From Rhodococcus opacus (GTDB lineage: Bacteria > Actinomycetota > Actinomycetes > Mycobacteriales > Mycobacteriaceae): a stretch of 64,000 nucleotides of DNA. The stretch spans positions 44,450 to 108,449 of the forward strand of contig NZ_JAAXPA010000030.1 of assembly GCF_012396235.1 (NCBI RefSeq), written 5' to 3'. The notes beneath the pieces were generated by a model that was not told the origin of the DNA, did not search any database, and worked only from the letters and a program-made list of their open reading frames with translations. The position numbers and the translations under genes are program-made. Shown here piece by piece: positions 11,318 through 20,218 of the stretch. Positions within the stretch are counted from its first letter, which is position 1; each line of letters begins with the position of its first letter.

Positions 11318-11830
11318 CGGGAGGGTTTCGCCAGGGGGCGAGGTCGATCAGCGTCGACTTGTCGGCATCGCCCTTCCGTTCGCACGGGTCGATTCGCCAT
11401 AACCATCCATAGAGGGAATCCTCTGATAGTTGAGCCTAACGCGCAGCCTCGACCCCGGGACGGCCTTTGATCGACTTGGATCGCCTTTCCCTCGTCGGAG
11501 AGACCCCCGGACGTCAACCTTGTTGTGGACGGCTGGCCTCGACTTCCAGGGACGGCGGACTTAGTGGAAAGGTTCCGTTGGGTCCAGTTGGGTCCCCCCG
11601 CATCGGGCGAGAGGCGGACGCAGCGGCAATGGCCATTCCAGAATGTGCGATTCGTGCCCAGACGAGGGCGCGCGCCAAATACGGCGCTGGTGACGCCAAG
11701 TACGCGAACCAGCCGAAACCGGGTCGGAGCGCTCATGATGTCCTCGCGTTATGTGAACCAATCCTGCACGGTCTTCTATCTCAGGCCAGTCTGGCCGAGG
11801 ATTTCCCAAGAATCGGTCTCCTACGGGCCG
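11318..11830. other. Region without an intact gene, upstream of the NRPS
   Basis: This stretch holds the NRPS leader and one recognisable relic (11665-11736). No other reading frame resembles a protein I recognise. The NRPS promoter probably lies in the first 150 bases, but no -35/-10 pair stands out. Confidence 0.5.
11665..11736 (-). pseudogene. 5' relic of a small membrane protein gene (paralogue of 19288-19647)
   Basis: The first 25 codons (MSAPTRFRLVRVLGVTSAV...) match the start of the intact membrane protein at 19288 (MTATRARLIRFLGVTRATV...). The 14 bases GCGAGGACATCATG, carrying ribosome binding site and start, are identical in both places. Downstream the similarity is lost at once, so only the 5' end of a duplicated gene is left. 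I infer a gene duplication followed by deletion. Confidence 0.5.
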
Positions 11831-11971
11831 TCAGATCAGGACCAGCACGGCGATGAGCGCGAGTAACGTCACGACACTCGCCGTGGCTATCGAGCCGAAC
11901 GCCGCGGGTGCGAAGACCCCGGCCTCGAGCGTGGTGGCGCTCCGTCGTACGTCCCGATGTCCGGTCGTCAC
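11831..11971 (-). CDS. Small membrane protein, DUF202 C-terminal fragment
   Basis: A 46-residue product whose GTG start overlaps the TGA of the sigma-factor gene upstream (GTGA), which suggests translational coupling. It has one hydrophobic helix at the C-terminus (VVTLLALIAVLVLI). The segment LEAGVFAPAAFGSIATAS is almost the same as one at 13288-13375 and resembles the linker and last membrane helix of DUF202 (YidH-like) proteins. It is therefore either the tail of a truncated DUF202 gene or a relic that became a small coupled gene. The intact family has about 100 residues and three helices. Confidence 0.45.
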   Translation of the reverse strand: MTTGHRDVRRSATTLEAGVFAPAAFGSIATASVVTLLALIAVLVLI

Positions 11972-12459
11972 AGCGGCACGGTCCCTCGGTCGGCGAGGAC
12001 ACCGCGCAGTGTTCGCAGCCCCCGGTGCTGGTCGAGAAGTACCTCCCCCGGTGTCCGGCTGAGCGATGTCGCAGTGTCTTCGGCGCCGAGTCCGACGATC
12101 AACCGCAAGATCAGCACATCCCGCTCGCGCGCACGCAAGACCTCGAGGCCCGCGGGAAGTGGAGCACGGCGGCCGCAGGAGGCAGCGACAGTTCGGGTGA
12201 TCATCCCACTGGTCATCGTATTCAGAAGGTGCAGGAACGGCTCACCGGCAGCAGGCCGATCGGCGAGCATGTGCAGAACCGACAAGCACGCACCGTCCGC
12301 GACCGAATCCGCGACCGCGGGGTCGAGTTCGGCTCGGCAGCGGCGGATGGCCATCGGCCGGATCGCAGCGTGCAATCTGCTCATCGCGTCCCGGTCTCCG
12401 CCACGTGAAGCTGCTGCTGCGAGACGGTCGAACGAGTCGAGTCGGAACGAGGGCCTCAT
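11968..12459 (-). CDS. Divergent SigD/ShbA-like sigma factor
   Basis: A 163-residue protein. The N-terminal half (RDAMSRLHAAIRPMAIRRCRAEL ... DGACLSVLHMLADRPAAGEPFLHLL) follows region 2 of the actinobacterial SigD/ShbA group. The C-terminal segment (ARERDVLILRLIVGLGAEDTA ... LSRTPGEVLLDQHRGLRTLR) is region 4, the helix-turn-helix that reads the -35 element. A true family member would direct RNA polymerase to a small regulon. GAGGAG lies 7 bases before the ATG. Region 2.3/2.4 is poorly conserved, so this may be a decaying or specialised copy. No anti-sigma gene is adjacent; the next gene is the coupled 46-residue membrane peptide. Confidence 0.55.
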   Translation of the reverse strand: MRPSFRLDSFDRLAAAASRGGDRDAMSRLHAAIRPMAIRRCRAELDPAVADSVADGACLSVLHMLADRPAAGEPFLHLLNTMTSGMITRTVAASCGRRAPLPAGLEVLRARERDVLILRLIVGLGAEDTATSLSRTPGEVLLDQHRGLRTLRGVLADRGTVPL

Positions 12460-12491
12460 GCGGGGCTCCTCATCTCACCTGTATTGCCTTG

Positions 12492-12671
12492 TCAGAAGCA
12501 CCAGTTGAGGCTGGCCGATCCCAGCGGCACGCCGAAGCAGATCGTCACCGACCCGGCGGTGGGAGTCGCGGCGGGTAGTGCCTGTGCGGCCGAAGCCGTG
12601 GGCGCGGTCAGGGCGCCGAGGGACAGAGTGATGGCAATCGCGGAGAGCGCGGCGGCAATTCGAGTAGACAT
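12492..12671 (-). CDS. Small secreted protein of unknown function
   Basis: A 59-residue product with a clear signal peptide: MSTRIAA, a hydrophobic core (LSAIAITLSLGAL) and an ASA-A cleavage site near residue 29. The mature part is only about 30 residues, ending SVTICFGVPLGSASLNWCF, with two cysteines that could form one disulfide. AAGGA lies 9 bases before the ATG, which favours this start over an upstream in-frame codon. It is not recognised as any named family. Exported by the Sec route by inference. Confidence 0.6.
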   Translation of the reverse strand: MSTRIAAALSAIAITLSLGALTAPTASAAQALPAATPTAGSVTICFGVPLGSASLNWCF

Positions 12672-13542
12672 TTTCAGGGTCCTTGATGTGGTTGATGAAT
12701 GAAGACAATCGCGCACCGGCACGACACCCGCACCGAGCCCGATTGACGTGATCGGTTTTGCTGGTTCTCCAACTCCTCCCAGTCGGCGAACATCGCCTCG
12801 ATACGGCTCTTGATTTCGAACGTGCGGAAGAATTCCGGACGAGTACAGAGGAAGTCAGTGCTGCCGCCGCGGACATGATCTGACGCCTCTTGCATGCGTC
12901 AACTTTCGACCGACATGGCAGGGGACATCGGGATCGTGAATCCGAGAGCGCGATGCCGATCCCGGTAACTTCGAGCGTCTCATGTGCTGGAGCGACTGTT
13001 GTAGAGCACAAGGTCATCAACGGCGCCAGCGGGTACGAAACAACGCTAGCGACACGCGGGAATCCGTCTCTGGCCCTTCACAGTCCTTCCGAGTCCGGAC
13101 AAGAACCCGGCGATGAGAGCCCCGACAGTCGAGCGCCGACGGGGAATACCCGGAACAGGTGCTCCACGAGGACGAGACCGCCCACACCGAGGCGGCCACG
13201 CGGTCGCTGCCGGGCTGATCTTCTCGGCGCCGGGCTGCTGGTGTCCGCCTATGGCACCTTCCGGTACCGAAGCGTCGGCCGCCAGCTCGAGGCCGGGGTC
13301 TTCTCGAGGCCGGCGTTCGGCTCGATAGCCACGGCGACGTTACACGCGCTCATCGCAGTCGTGGTGCTGATCTGACGCGGCCGCAGCGACCGACGTCTCG
13401 AATCGAGTGTCACGCCGCCGCGGCCGACGATGGGCGGCGACGGACGACGCAAGAACAGTATGCGGACACGGCCGGAGTCCGATCCAGTGGTGCGGCGGCC
13501 AGCCGGGCCGGTGCTGATCGATCGACAATCGCGTGATCGCCG
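12672..13542. other. Gene-poor interval containing a DUF202 relic
   Basis: No intact gene can be supported here. The only recognisable coding remnant is the DUF202 tail at 13200-13375. A minus-strand frame at 12674-12895 is open but resembles nothing I know. The last 165 bases before the sulfatase stop show nothing recognisable. Confidence 0.5.
13200..13375 (+). pseudogene. DUF202 (YidH-like) membrane protein, C-terminal relic
   Basis: The reading frame ends LLGAGLLVSAYGTFRYRSVG, then RQLEAGVFSRPAFGSIATAT and a final hydrophobic helix before a TGA. This is the second helix, linker and last helix of a DUF202 protein. Upstream the frame degenerates and no start or first helix is found. The tail closely matches the 46-residue product at 11831-11971 on the other strand, so the two copies face each other across the sigma factor and the small secreted gene. 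Confidence 0.55.
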
Positions 13543-15897
13543 TCAGTCGATCATGAACCAGCCCCGGACCTGTGCCTCGTGGTCGACGTAGCGTTCGCCG
13601 GAGACGTCGACGACGACCTTGTCGATGGTGCCGCCGGTGAACGGGAACGGTGCGGTGTAGTCGGCGGTGACCGGGGAGGCGCTGTCGCGTCCCACACAGA
13701 TACCGTCGCCGACGAGGCAGAACACGCCGGGCTGGGTGACGATCTCGCTGCTGGCGACCTGTTGGTCGTCGAGGTAGAGGTCGAGGGTGCCGGCGAATCC
13801 GGGCATGGTCGGGTCCTCGTTCTTGCCTTTCACGGTGAATTCGGCGGTGCACACGTGGGCGCCCGGGGTGAGGTCGCGGTCGGCGGCGACGTCCTCGATG
13901 CGGGTGCCGAGCCAGTTAAAGGTGTAGCGGAGTCGGTGATCCTTGACGTAGAGGCTGTGTCCGCCGGCGACGCCGCCGTGCGCGTAGAGCACGCCCTCCG
14001 CGTCGGGGGTGTCGACGTGGACTCCCGCCGCGATGGTGAAGGAGCGGCCGGTGATGGCGGCACCCGCGCTTTCGGGGACGTCCGCGCAGTTCGGGTAGTA
14101 GACGTAGTGGTCGCGGGGCTTGGCGGGGTGCGGGCGGTCCGAGAGGACCTGTTCGAGGGCGTTGCGGTCATCGAGGGGCAGGCCCTTGAAGACGCCGGCG
14201 TAGTAGAACCAGAGTTCCTTCATCTCGGCGAGGCGGTCCGGTTCGGTGTCGGCGAGGTTGTGGGACTGGGCTCGGTCCTCGTCGAGGTTGTAAAGCTCCC
14301 AGACGTCGTGGTGAAAGTTGCCCCAGCCCGAGATCGGCGGGTGCAGGGCACACGCGAGCCACCCCTCGTGGTACAGGGATCGCTGGCCGAGCATCGCGTA
14401 GAACTGCGTCTCCTTCCCCGGGGCGGTGGGGTCGGTCAACGATGCGGCGAAGCTCTCACCCTCGATCGGACTCTGCGTGTAGCCCTTGAGCACCGCGGGC
14501 GGGTCGATGTCGAGGAGTTCGTAGATGGTGGGCACGACGTCGACCGCGTGAATGTACTGGTGCAGCGGTTCGGGGCGGGGCGCCAGCTTCGCCGGCCAGG
14601 AGATCATGCACATGTCGGCGATGCCGCCCTCGTAGCCGGCCCACCGCTTCCAGTACGGGAACGGGGTGTCGAACGCCCAGGCCCATCCAGTGTTGTAGTG
14701 GTTGTACGAGGCGGGACCACCGAGTTCGTCGAGGTGCGGCAGTGTCACCTCGGTGGTGTCGGCGACTCCGTTGAAGAACCGCCATTCGTTGAACGACCCG
14801 TTCGGGCCGCCCTCGCCGCTTGCGCCGTTGTCGGAGATCACGACGAGCAGGGTGTTGTCCAGTTCGCCCGAGTCGGCGAGGAAGTCGATCACTCGGCCGA
14901 GCTGATCGTCGGCGTAGGAGATGAATCCGGCAAACACCTCGGCCATCCGGATGAACAGGCGCTGTTCGTCGGCGGTGAGCGAGTCCCACGGGCGGACGGT
15001 GTCGAGCATCGGCCAGAGCTGACCGTCCGGGCCTGTGGTGTTCGGCTCGCCGTGAGGATTGATCGGCGAGAGCTCGGTGTCCGCCGGTAACAAGCCCAGT
15101 TCTTTTTGGCGGGCGAGGATCTCGGCGCGGATGGCCTCGTAGCCCTGGTCGAATTTGCCCTTGTATTTGTCGGCCCATTCGGAGGGGACGTGGTGCGGGG
15201 CGTGCCCGGCCTGTGGGGCCAGGTACATGAAGAAAGGTTTGTCGGGGTTGACGGCCTTGGCGTCGCGGATGAACTCGATCGACTTGTCGGACAGGTCCTT
15301 TGAGAGGTGGTAGCCGTCCTCGGGGGTTCCGGGTGCCTCGATCGGGTGGTTGTCGTAGACGAGGTCGGGGTACCAGCTGTTGGACTCGCCGCCGAGGAAG
15401 CCGTAGAAGCGTTCGAAGCCGCGGCCGAGCGGCCACCGGCTCTTGACCGCCGACATGTTGCATTCCTCGCTCGGGGTCAGATGCCATTTGCCGACGCAGT
15501 AGGTGTTCCAGCCGCGTTCGGCCAGTACCTCGGAGATGAATCCGTTCTCGAACGGGATGTGGGTCGAGATGCCGGGGAACCCGGAGCTGAGTTCGGCGAC
15601 CGTGGCCATCCCGTTGGAGGTGGCGTTGCGGCCGGTCAGCAGCGACGCACGGGTGGGCGAACACAGCGCCGTGGTGTGAAAGTTGGAGTAGCGCACACCC
15701 GCGTCGGCGATGCGCCGCATGGTGGGGGTCTCGATGGGACCGCCGAAGACGTCCATGCTGCCGTAGCCCACGTCGTCCCACGCAATGATCAACACGTTCG
15801 GGGCGCCCTCGGGGGCCTGGGCGGGCAGGTACGGCGACCAGTCCGCCACCGAGTCTCGAATGTCGACCGCGATCTTGCCCTTAAGGTTGCTGGCCAT
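13543..15897 (-). CDS. Type I sulfatase (arylsulfatase family)
   Basis: A 784-residue protein of the alkaline-phosphatase-like sulfatase superfamily, which hydrolyses sulfate esters. The metal-binding WDDVGYG motif (residues 40-46) and the CSPTRASLLTGR signature (Cys79) are present; in this family the Cys is oxidised to formylglycine by a separate enzyme not seen in this window. Further conserved parts include GKWHLTP and ISDNGASGEGG. The size and a C-terminal beta-rich tail fit the large arylsulfatases of actinobacteria. GGAGGAG lies ahead of the ATG at 15897, although the frame is open further upstream. There is no signal peptide, so it is probably cytoplasmic. It is transcribed away from the membrane-protein cluster. 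The substrate cannot be told from sequence. Confidence 0.9.
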   Translation of the reverse strand: MASNLKGKIAVDIRDSVADWSPYLPAQAPEGAPNVLIIAWDDVGYGSMDVFGGPIETPTMRRIADAGVRYSNFHTTALCSPTRASLLTGRNATSNGMATVAELSSGFPGISTHIPFENGFISEVLAERGWNTYCVGKWHLTPSEECNMSAVKSRWPLGRGFERFYGFLGGESNSWYPDLVYDNHPIEAPGTPEDGYHLSKDLSDKSIEFIRDAKAVNPDKPFFMYLAPQAGHAPHHVPSEWADKYKGKFDQGYEAIRAEILARQKELGLLPADTELSPINPHGEPNTTGPDGQLWPMLDTVRPWDSLTADEQRLFIRMAEVFAGFISYADDQLGRVIDFLADSGELDNTLLVVISDNGASGEGGPNGSFNEWRFFNGVADTTEVTLPHLDELGGPASYNHYNTGWAWAFDTPFPYWKRWAGYEGGIADMCMISWPAKLAPRPEPLHQYIHAVDVVPTIYELLDIDPPAVLKGYTQSPIEGESFAASLTDPTAPGKETQFYAMLGQRSLYHEGWLACALHPPISGWGNFHHDVWELYNLDEDRAQSHNLADTEPDRLAEMKELWFYYAGVFKGLPLDDRNALEQVLSDRPHPAKPRDHYVYYPNCADVPESAGAAITGRSFTIAAGVHVDTPDAEGVLYAHGGVAGGHSLYVKDHRLRYTFNWLGTRIEDVAADRDLTPGAHVCTAEFTVKGKNEDPTMPGFAGTLDLYLDDQQVASSEIVTQPGVFCLVGDGICVGRDSASPVTADYTAPFPFTGGTIDKVVVDVSGERYVDHEAQVRGWFMID

Positions 15898-16103
15898 GGT
15901 GGTGCTCCTCCGGTCGACGGCCCGCTTGCGCACTTCTCGGCATGCGGGAACCCCACCTTTCAGCGTGGTCGGTGTGGTGTCAGGGCGTCTTCGCACCACC
16001 AGCACAAGCCGCGCGGGACTTATTCGCGCACAGTGCAGCAAAGCGCACCGCGGCCACGGCCGGGGTTCGGTGGCCCGCTGGCTTCCCACACCCGAGTTCG
16101 GTC

Positions 16104-16772
16104 ATGATGGAACCCATGGCCCATCCGCGCAGCGAGGCCCAGTTCCACCACCTGCGGACGCCGCGGTCCGCGGCGATCGCGGGCATCATCTTCGGTGCGC
16201 TCTTCGCCACCAGCATTGTCCTACTGGTCACGGCGATGCCGACCACGCCGGGGGCGCCGTGGGTGCGCGGCGGTTCGAAGATCACCACCGCCCTGTTCCT
16301 CGCCCCGATCGCGGGCATCGCCTTCTTGTGGTTCATCGGGGTGCTCCGCGACCGGTTCGGCGACCTCGAGGACCGCTTCTTCTCGACCGTCTTCCTGGGC
16401 AGCGGACTGCTGTTCCTCGCCATGACCTTCGTGTCGATGGCGCTCGCGGGCGCACTGCTCGCCGTCTCCCGCCACTCGTCGGATGTCGTCGAGACCGACA
16501 TCGTCTTCTTCGGGCGGGAGGTGATGCTGCACATCAACAACGTCTACTCCGTGCGCATGGCCGCGGTGTTCATGATCTCCCTGGCCACGATGTGGCTGCG
16601 GACCAGGCTGATGCCGAAGCCGCTGGTGATCGGGACGTATCTGCTCGCCGTGGTGCTCTTGGTGGTCGTCAGCTTCAGCTTCTGGGTGGCGCTGGTCTTC
16701 CCGGCGTGGGTGCTGGTAGTCAGTGTGTACATCCTCGCCACCGATCACCGGCAACCAGCTCGTCCGGACTGA
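16104..16772 (+). CDS. Integral membrane protein of unknown function
   Basis: About 222 residues with five hydrophobic segments (IAGIIFGALFATSIVLL, ALFLAPIAGIAFLWFIGVL, GSGLLFLAMTFVSMALAGALL, AAVFMISLATMWL and a long C-terminal one). The start is uncertain: ATG codons at 16104, 16107 and 16116 are all in frame and none has a strong ribosome binding site. The stop is 5 bases before the channel gene, so the two are probably co-transcribed. I do not recognise the family. Confidence 0.7.
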   Translation: MMEPMAHPRSEAQFHHLRTPRSAAIAGIIFGALFATSIVLLVTAMPTTPGAPWVRGGSKITTALFLAPIAGIAFLWFIGVLRDRFGDLEDRFFSTVFLGSGLLFLAMTFVSMALAGALLAVSRHSSDVVETDIVFFGREVMLHINNVYSVRMAAVFMISLATMWLRTRLMPKPLVIGTYLLAVVLLVVVSFSFWVALVFPAWVLVVSVYILATDHRQPARPD

Positions 16773-16777
16773 CACCG

Positions 16778-17329
16778 GTGGGGACGGCGCGTCGTCTGGC
16801 AGACCTGGATCACCGCCGCCGACGGTGGGCCGTCCTGCGTGCCGTCCTGGCGGTTGCGGCGACCTGGGCGCTGCTCGGCGCCGTCTACTACCTGGTGCCG
16901 GCGAGGAACTACCTCGAAGAGGGCGCCGGCGCCCGGGTGGTGGTCGGAGGTGCGCTCTTCGCCGGAGTTCTGGTGTGGCAGATCCGCCGGATCCTGCGCG
17001 CCCCGCTGCCCCAGCTGCGTGCGATCGAAGCCCTCGGCGCGATCATCGCGCTGTTCCTGCTCCTCTTCGCCACCACCTATCTGGCGCTGTCCCACACCAG
17101 TCCGGCCTCGTTCAACCAGCACCTCGACCACACCCGGGCCCTGTACTTCACCATCTCCATCTTCTCGACGGTCGGGTTCGGCGACATCGTCCCCAGAACC
17201 GACACCGCCCGCATCCTGGTCAGCGCGCAGATGCTCCTCGACCTGATCCTCCTCGGGGCCGTGGTGAAACTCCTCGTCACCGCCGCCAGGACCGGTCTCG
17301 GACGAGCACATCCAGGACCGCCTTGGTAG
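16778..17329 (+). CDS. Two-helix potassium channel-like protein
   Basis: About 183 residues with four hydrophobic segments. The last pair frames a pore loop with the selectivity-filter motif STVGFGDIVP (about residues 129-138), as in the Ion_trans_2 family of bacterial K+ channels. No RCK/TrkA regulatory domain follows; the protein ends soon after the last helix. It starts with GTG 5 bases after the preceding membrane protein gene. It is predicted to sit in the cytoplasmic membrane and conduct K+. TVGFGD rather than TVGYGD is a common functional variant. Confidence 0.75.
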   Translation: MGTARRLADLDHRRRRWAVLRAVLAVAATWALLGAVYYLVPARNYLEEGAGARVVVGGALFAGVLVWQIRRILRAPLPQLRAIEALGAIIALFLLLFATTYLALSHTSPASFNQHLDHTRALYFTISIFSTVGFGDIVPRTDTARILVSAQMLLDLILLGAVVKLLVTAARTGLGRAHPGPPW

Positions 17330-17408
17330 GTGGGTTTGCACCACATCGGGTCGCGCCCCTGAATCGGAAAAGCCGTCCCAGAAACGAACTCACAGGAAAT
17401 GGACCGAC

Positions 17409-17822
17409 ATGAACACTGTCAGATTCTTCGAGCTGGCGACGGAATCGTTCGAGGTGTTGGGTGTTCTGTCGATGGTTGTCGGGTTCCTCTTCGCGTTCGT
17501 CCTCGCGGCGTGGACATGGAGGCGAACCGCTGATGGTGGTCGGGCGTTCACCACCCTGCGTCAATCACTCGGAGGGGCGATCCTGCTCGGTCTGGAGTTA
17601 CTGGTCGCGGCGGACATCGTCAAGACCGTCACGTCCGCGCCCTCCCTCACGGACGCGGCCGTCCTGGGGGTGATCGTGCTGATCCGGACCGTGCTGAGCC
17701 TGTCCATCGAAATCGAGATCGACGGAGTAGCACCTTGGAAGAAGGCATTCGTCACCGGACCCCAGGTCCTCGCGCAGGCCACACGCCAGTCGACGCGACA
17801 GGACCCCGACCCGCACGAGTGA
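17409..17822 (+). CDS. DUF1622 membrane protein
   Basis: A 137-residue membrane protein. The core (TLRQSLGGAILLGLELLVAADIV ... VLGVIVLIRTVLSLSIEIEIDG) matches the DUF1622 family, whose function is unknown. Three hydrophobic stretches are visible. It follows the channel gene by about 80 bases on the same strand and probably belongs to the same membrane-protein cluster. Confidence 0.75.
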   Translation: MNTVRFFELATESFEVLGVLSMVVGFLFAFVLAAWTWRRTADGGRAFTTLRQSLGGAILLGLELLVAADIVKTVTSAPSLTDAAVLGVIVLIRTVLSLSIEIEIDGVAPWKKAFVTGPQVLAQATRQSTRQDPDPHE

Positions 17823-18046
17823 GGCCCGAACTGCCCCGAGTCTCGCACCCCCGCACCGACCGTGTGCAGGCATCGAACCCTCATTGCCGACCCTCGACGA
17901 TCTGTCCTTCGGCGCCGCGGCGAGAGACGGTTCACCACCGCTGCTCTGGCCGACAGCGGGCTCGGAGTGCTTTGGTGGAACAGGAGGGGCACACCGATGC
18001 AGAGGCGGCTGGTCAGGTCGGGGTCCCCGCCCTAGGAGGGCAGGTC

Positions 18047-19224
18047 ATGAGCAAAGCCGCCACCGCCGGTGCCTACCGTCATCGACGAATCCTGAACGCC
18101 GAACTCGCGGTGCTGTACATCCTCGCCGGGCTGGGTCTGGGACTGACCGTGCCGAGAATTCGGCGTGGACCCGACCTGCCGGCCCAACAGGTGATCGGCG
18201 TCCTGACCACGATCGGACTCGGCGTGCTCGCCTGGTCGCCGTCATCTTTTCGCTGGGGATCCTGGTCGGACGGTGGGCGGCCTCGAACTACAGCCCGCGC
18301 CTGACCCAATTCCGCGACACCCCGATCTTGCGGCAGACCTTCGCGTTCGCCCTCGGTGTGACCGTCTTCTGCATCTCGGCGGCCTTCACCATCGGCCCCC
18401 GCGCCCGGGTATCGATGGCCGTCCTGATTACCGCCATCGTCTTGCTGGTTCTGATGGCGGGCCTGCTCCGGACACTCCAAGTGACAGTGGCAACCTCCAT
18501 TCAACTCTCGCCCGTCCTGAGTTCCATCGCCGCCCGCGGCCGCAACCTCCTCGACGCCGCGTACCCGGACGACGCCGGCACCACGGCGTCACCCGCGGCG
18601 CCCCTGCCCGCGCCTTGCACGACGGTTACCTGGCCGAATCCCACGACCGTGCTGCAAAGAATCCAGGTCGACCGCCTCGTCTGCGCCGCGCAGGCCGCGA
18701 ATGCGGTCATCGTCCTGCGCGCAGCCCCTGGCATCACCCTGCAGTGCGGCGTGCCCGTGGCCGACATCCACGGACAGCTCCCCGCCTCGGTAGTCCTCGG
18801 CGGGCTGGTCGTCGGCAGCGAGCGGACGTTCGAACAAGACCCGCTGTTCGCCTTCCGGCTGCTGACCGACATCGCGCTACGCGCCCTGCGGCCCAATGAC
18901 CCGGCAACCACCGTCCAGGCCCTGGACTACATCGAGGACCTGCTCGGCCGGGCCGCCGCAGCACCGACCGAACCCCGCCGCGTCACCGACCAGCACCAGG
19001 TACTTCGGCTAGTGATCGCACGACCGAGCTGGGAGGAGTTTGTCCGGACCAGCCTCGACGATCTCATCCCCGCCGCGGCGACCACACCGAGTGTCCTGAT
19101 CCGCCTCCAGCTACTGCTCGAACGCGTGCAGCATCGGGCCCACCCGGACCACCATGAGGTGCTCACCGCGCGGCTGACCCGGGTGAACGACCACCTCACC
19201 AAACTCCTTCCACCTCTCGCGTGA
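18047..19224 (+). pseudogene. DUF2254 membrane protein, frameshifted
   Basis: The gene starts at ATG 18047 behind AGGAGGG (MSKAATAGAYRHRRILNAEL ...). It loses frame near 18231: the first frame runs into PSSFRWGSW, while the adjacent frame continues LVAVIFSLGILVGRWAASNYSPRL, typical of DUF2254 predicted membrane proteins. Restoring one C in GCCTGG gives a continuous GVLALVAVIFSLGIL. The remaining 330 codons to 19224 are intact. Either the gene is dead or one base was lost in sequencing. The family's function is unknown. Confidence 0.7.
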
Positions 19225-19287
19225 ACAGCCTGGGACAGAACGAACCCTGGGCGGCACATCCAGTTAGCGACACGAAGCGAGGACATC

Positions 19288-19647
19288 ATGACCGCAACCC
19301 GAGCCCGGCTGATTCGGTTCCTCGGCGTCACCCGGGCGACAGTGGGCGTGGCAGCCCTGGTGCGGCCCCGGCTGGTGTATCGCTGTCTCGGGGTCAATGC
19401 CGGCGCCGACGGCGACACCGTGGCACGGCTGTTCGCCATCCGCGAGGTCGCAGTGGCCGCTGCGGCCCTGCAACCGGACCCCACCGGACGCCGGCTCGGA
19501 TTGGCCGTGGGGGTGATAGTCGACTCGGTGGATGCGGTATCGGTAGCAATGGGCAGTCGGAAAGGCGTCAGCGCCACGGGTGCGGTACTCGTGGGAGGCG
19601 CGGCGGCTCTCTATACGGTCGCCGGCGCCTACGCGCTCATCAGCTGA
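19288..19647 (+). CDS. Small membrane protein (DUF4267-like)
   Basis: A 119-residue protein with three or four short hydrophobic helices. Its layout (RFLGVTRATVGVAALVRP ... RLFAIREVAVAAA ... VDSVDAVSVAMG) is that of small actinobacterial membrane proteins resembling DUF4267. The function is unknown. It follows the DUF2254 gene by 63 bases. A 5' fragment of a paralogue is present at 11665-11736 on the opposite strand. Confidence 0.6.
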   Translation: MTATRARLIRFLGVTRATVGVAALVRPRLVYRCLGVNAGADGDTVARLFAIREVAVAAAALQPDPTGRRLGLAVGVIVDSVDAVSVAMGSRKGVSATGAVLVGGAAALYTVAGAYALIS

Positions 19648-19689
19648 GGACGTACGCGGTTCCGTGCACCCGACTCATCGAGGGAACCG

Positions 19690-20096
19690 ACGAGATCGCC
19701 GCAGCGACATCACATATCTCGTACCGTCCGGGCCGGGGATCCGCAGCAGCTGGCCCAACTGGTCCGCAACCTCGTCGACAACGCCGCCCACCACGCCCAC
19801 ACCCGAATTTCCCTTGCGTGCCGCAGGTGCGAGGGAACGCCGTCATCGAGGTGGCCGACGACGGACCGGGCATCGCCCCGGTGGACCGGGCGCGGATCTT
19901 CGAGCGATTCGTGCGCCTCGACACTCCCCGAACCCGCGAATCCGGTGGTTCCGGACTCGGTCTCGCCATCGCCGCCGAGATCGTCGCCGCACACCACGGG
20001 TCGATCGACATCCTCGACCGGGAGGGTGGGGGTGCGCAGTTCGTGGTCACGCTCCCGCTCGGCGACGACCCCTATATCTCCGAGGGCATCGAGTAA
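19690..20096 (+). pseudogene. Sensor histidine kinase, ATPase-domain remnant
   Basis: Only the catalytic end of a histidine kinase survives. The N box (QLAQLVRNLVDNAAHHA) is in one frame; the G1 box (VIEVADDGPGIAP), F box (IFERFVRL) and G2 box (GSGLGLAIAAEIV) are in another, with the frame break near 19815-19830. No sensor domain, HAMP domain or phospho-accepting His region is found upstream. It ends 14 bases before the insertion sequence at 20110. A truncated response regulator lies on the far side of that element, on the other strand. Confidence 0.75.
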
Positions 20097-20109
20097 CCCA
20101 CGCCGCGCG

Positions 20110-20168
20110 TTGACTCACGAAAAATGCGCGCGTAACCCTATTCGTTGCCTCATCGAGGAATGCGCGCG
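20110..20168 (+). repeat. Left end of the IS: two tandem transposase-site repeats
   Basis: Copies at 20110-20132 and 20145-20168, each beginning TTGACTCA or TTGCCTCA and ending TGCGCGCG, spaced by 12 bases. The same arrangement recurs, inverted, at the right end. Confidence 0.85.
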
Positions 20169-20218
20169 TACGGCGCGCCTACCCGGCCCGAGGATGGGTT
20201 GTCGGATAGGCCCGGACG

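Noticed and set aside
12890..13375. A complete 161-residue gene ending in the DUF202 tail
   Set aside because: Only the last 55 residues resemble a protein; the first hundred are low-complexity and match no DUF202 helix, so I call only a relic.
13579..15090. A 503-codon plus-strand frame opposite the sulfatase
   Set aside because: Antisense shadow: Val/Gly/Asp-rich composition without motifs, while the minus strand has the full sulfatase signature.
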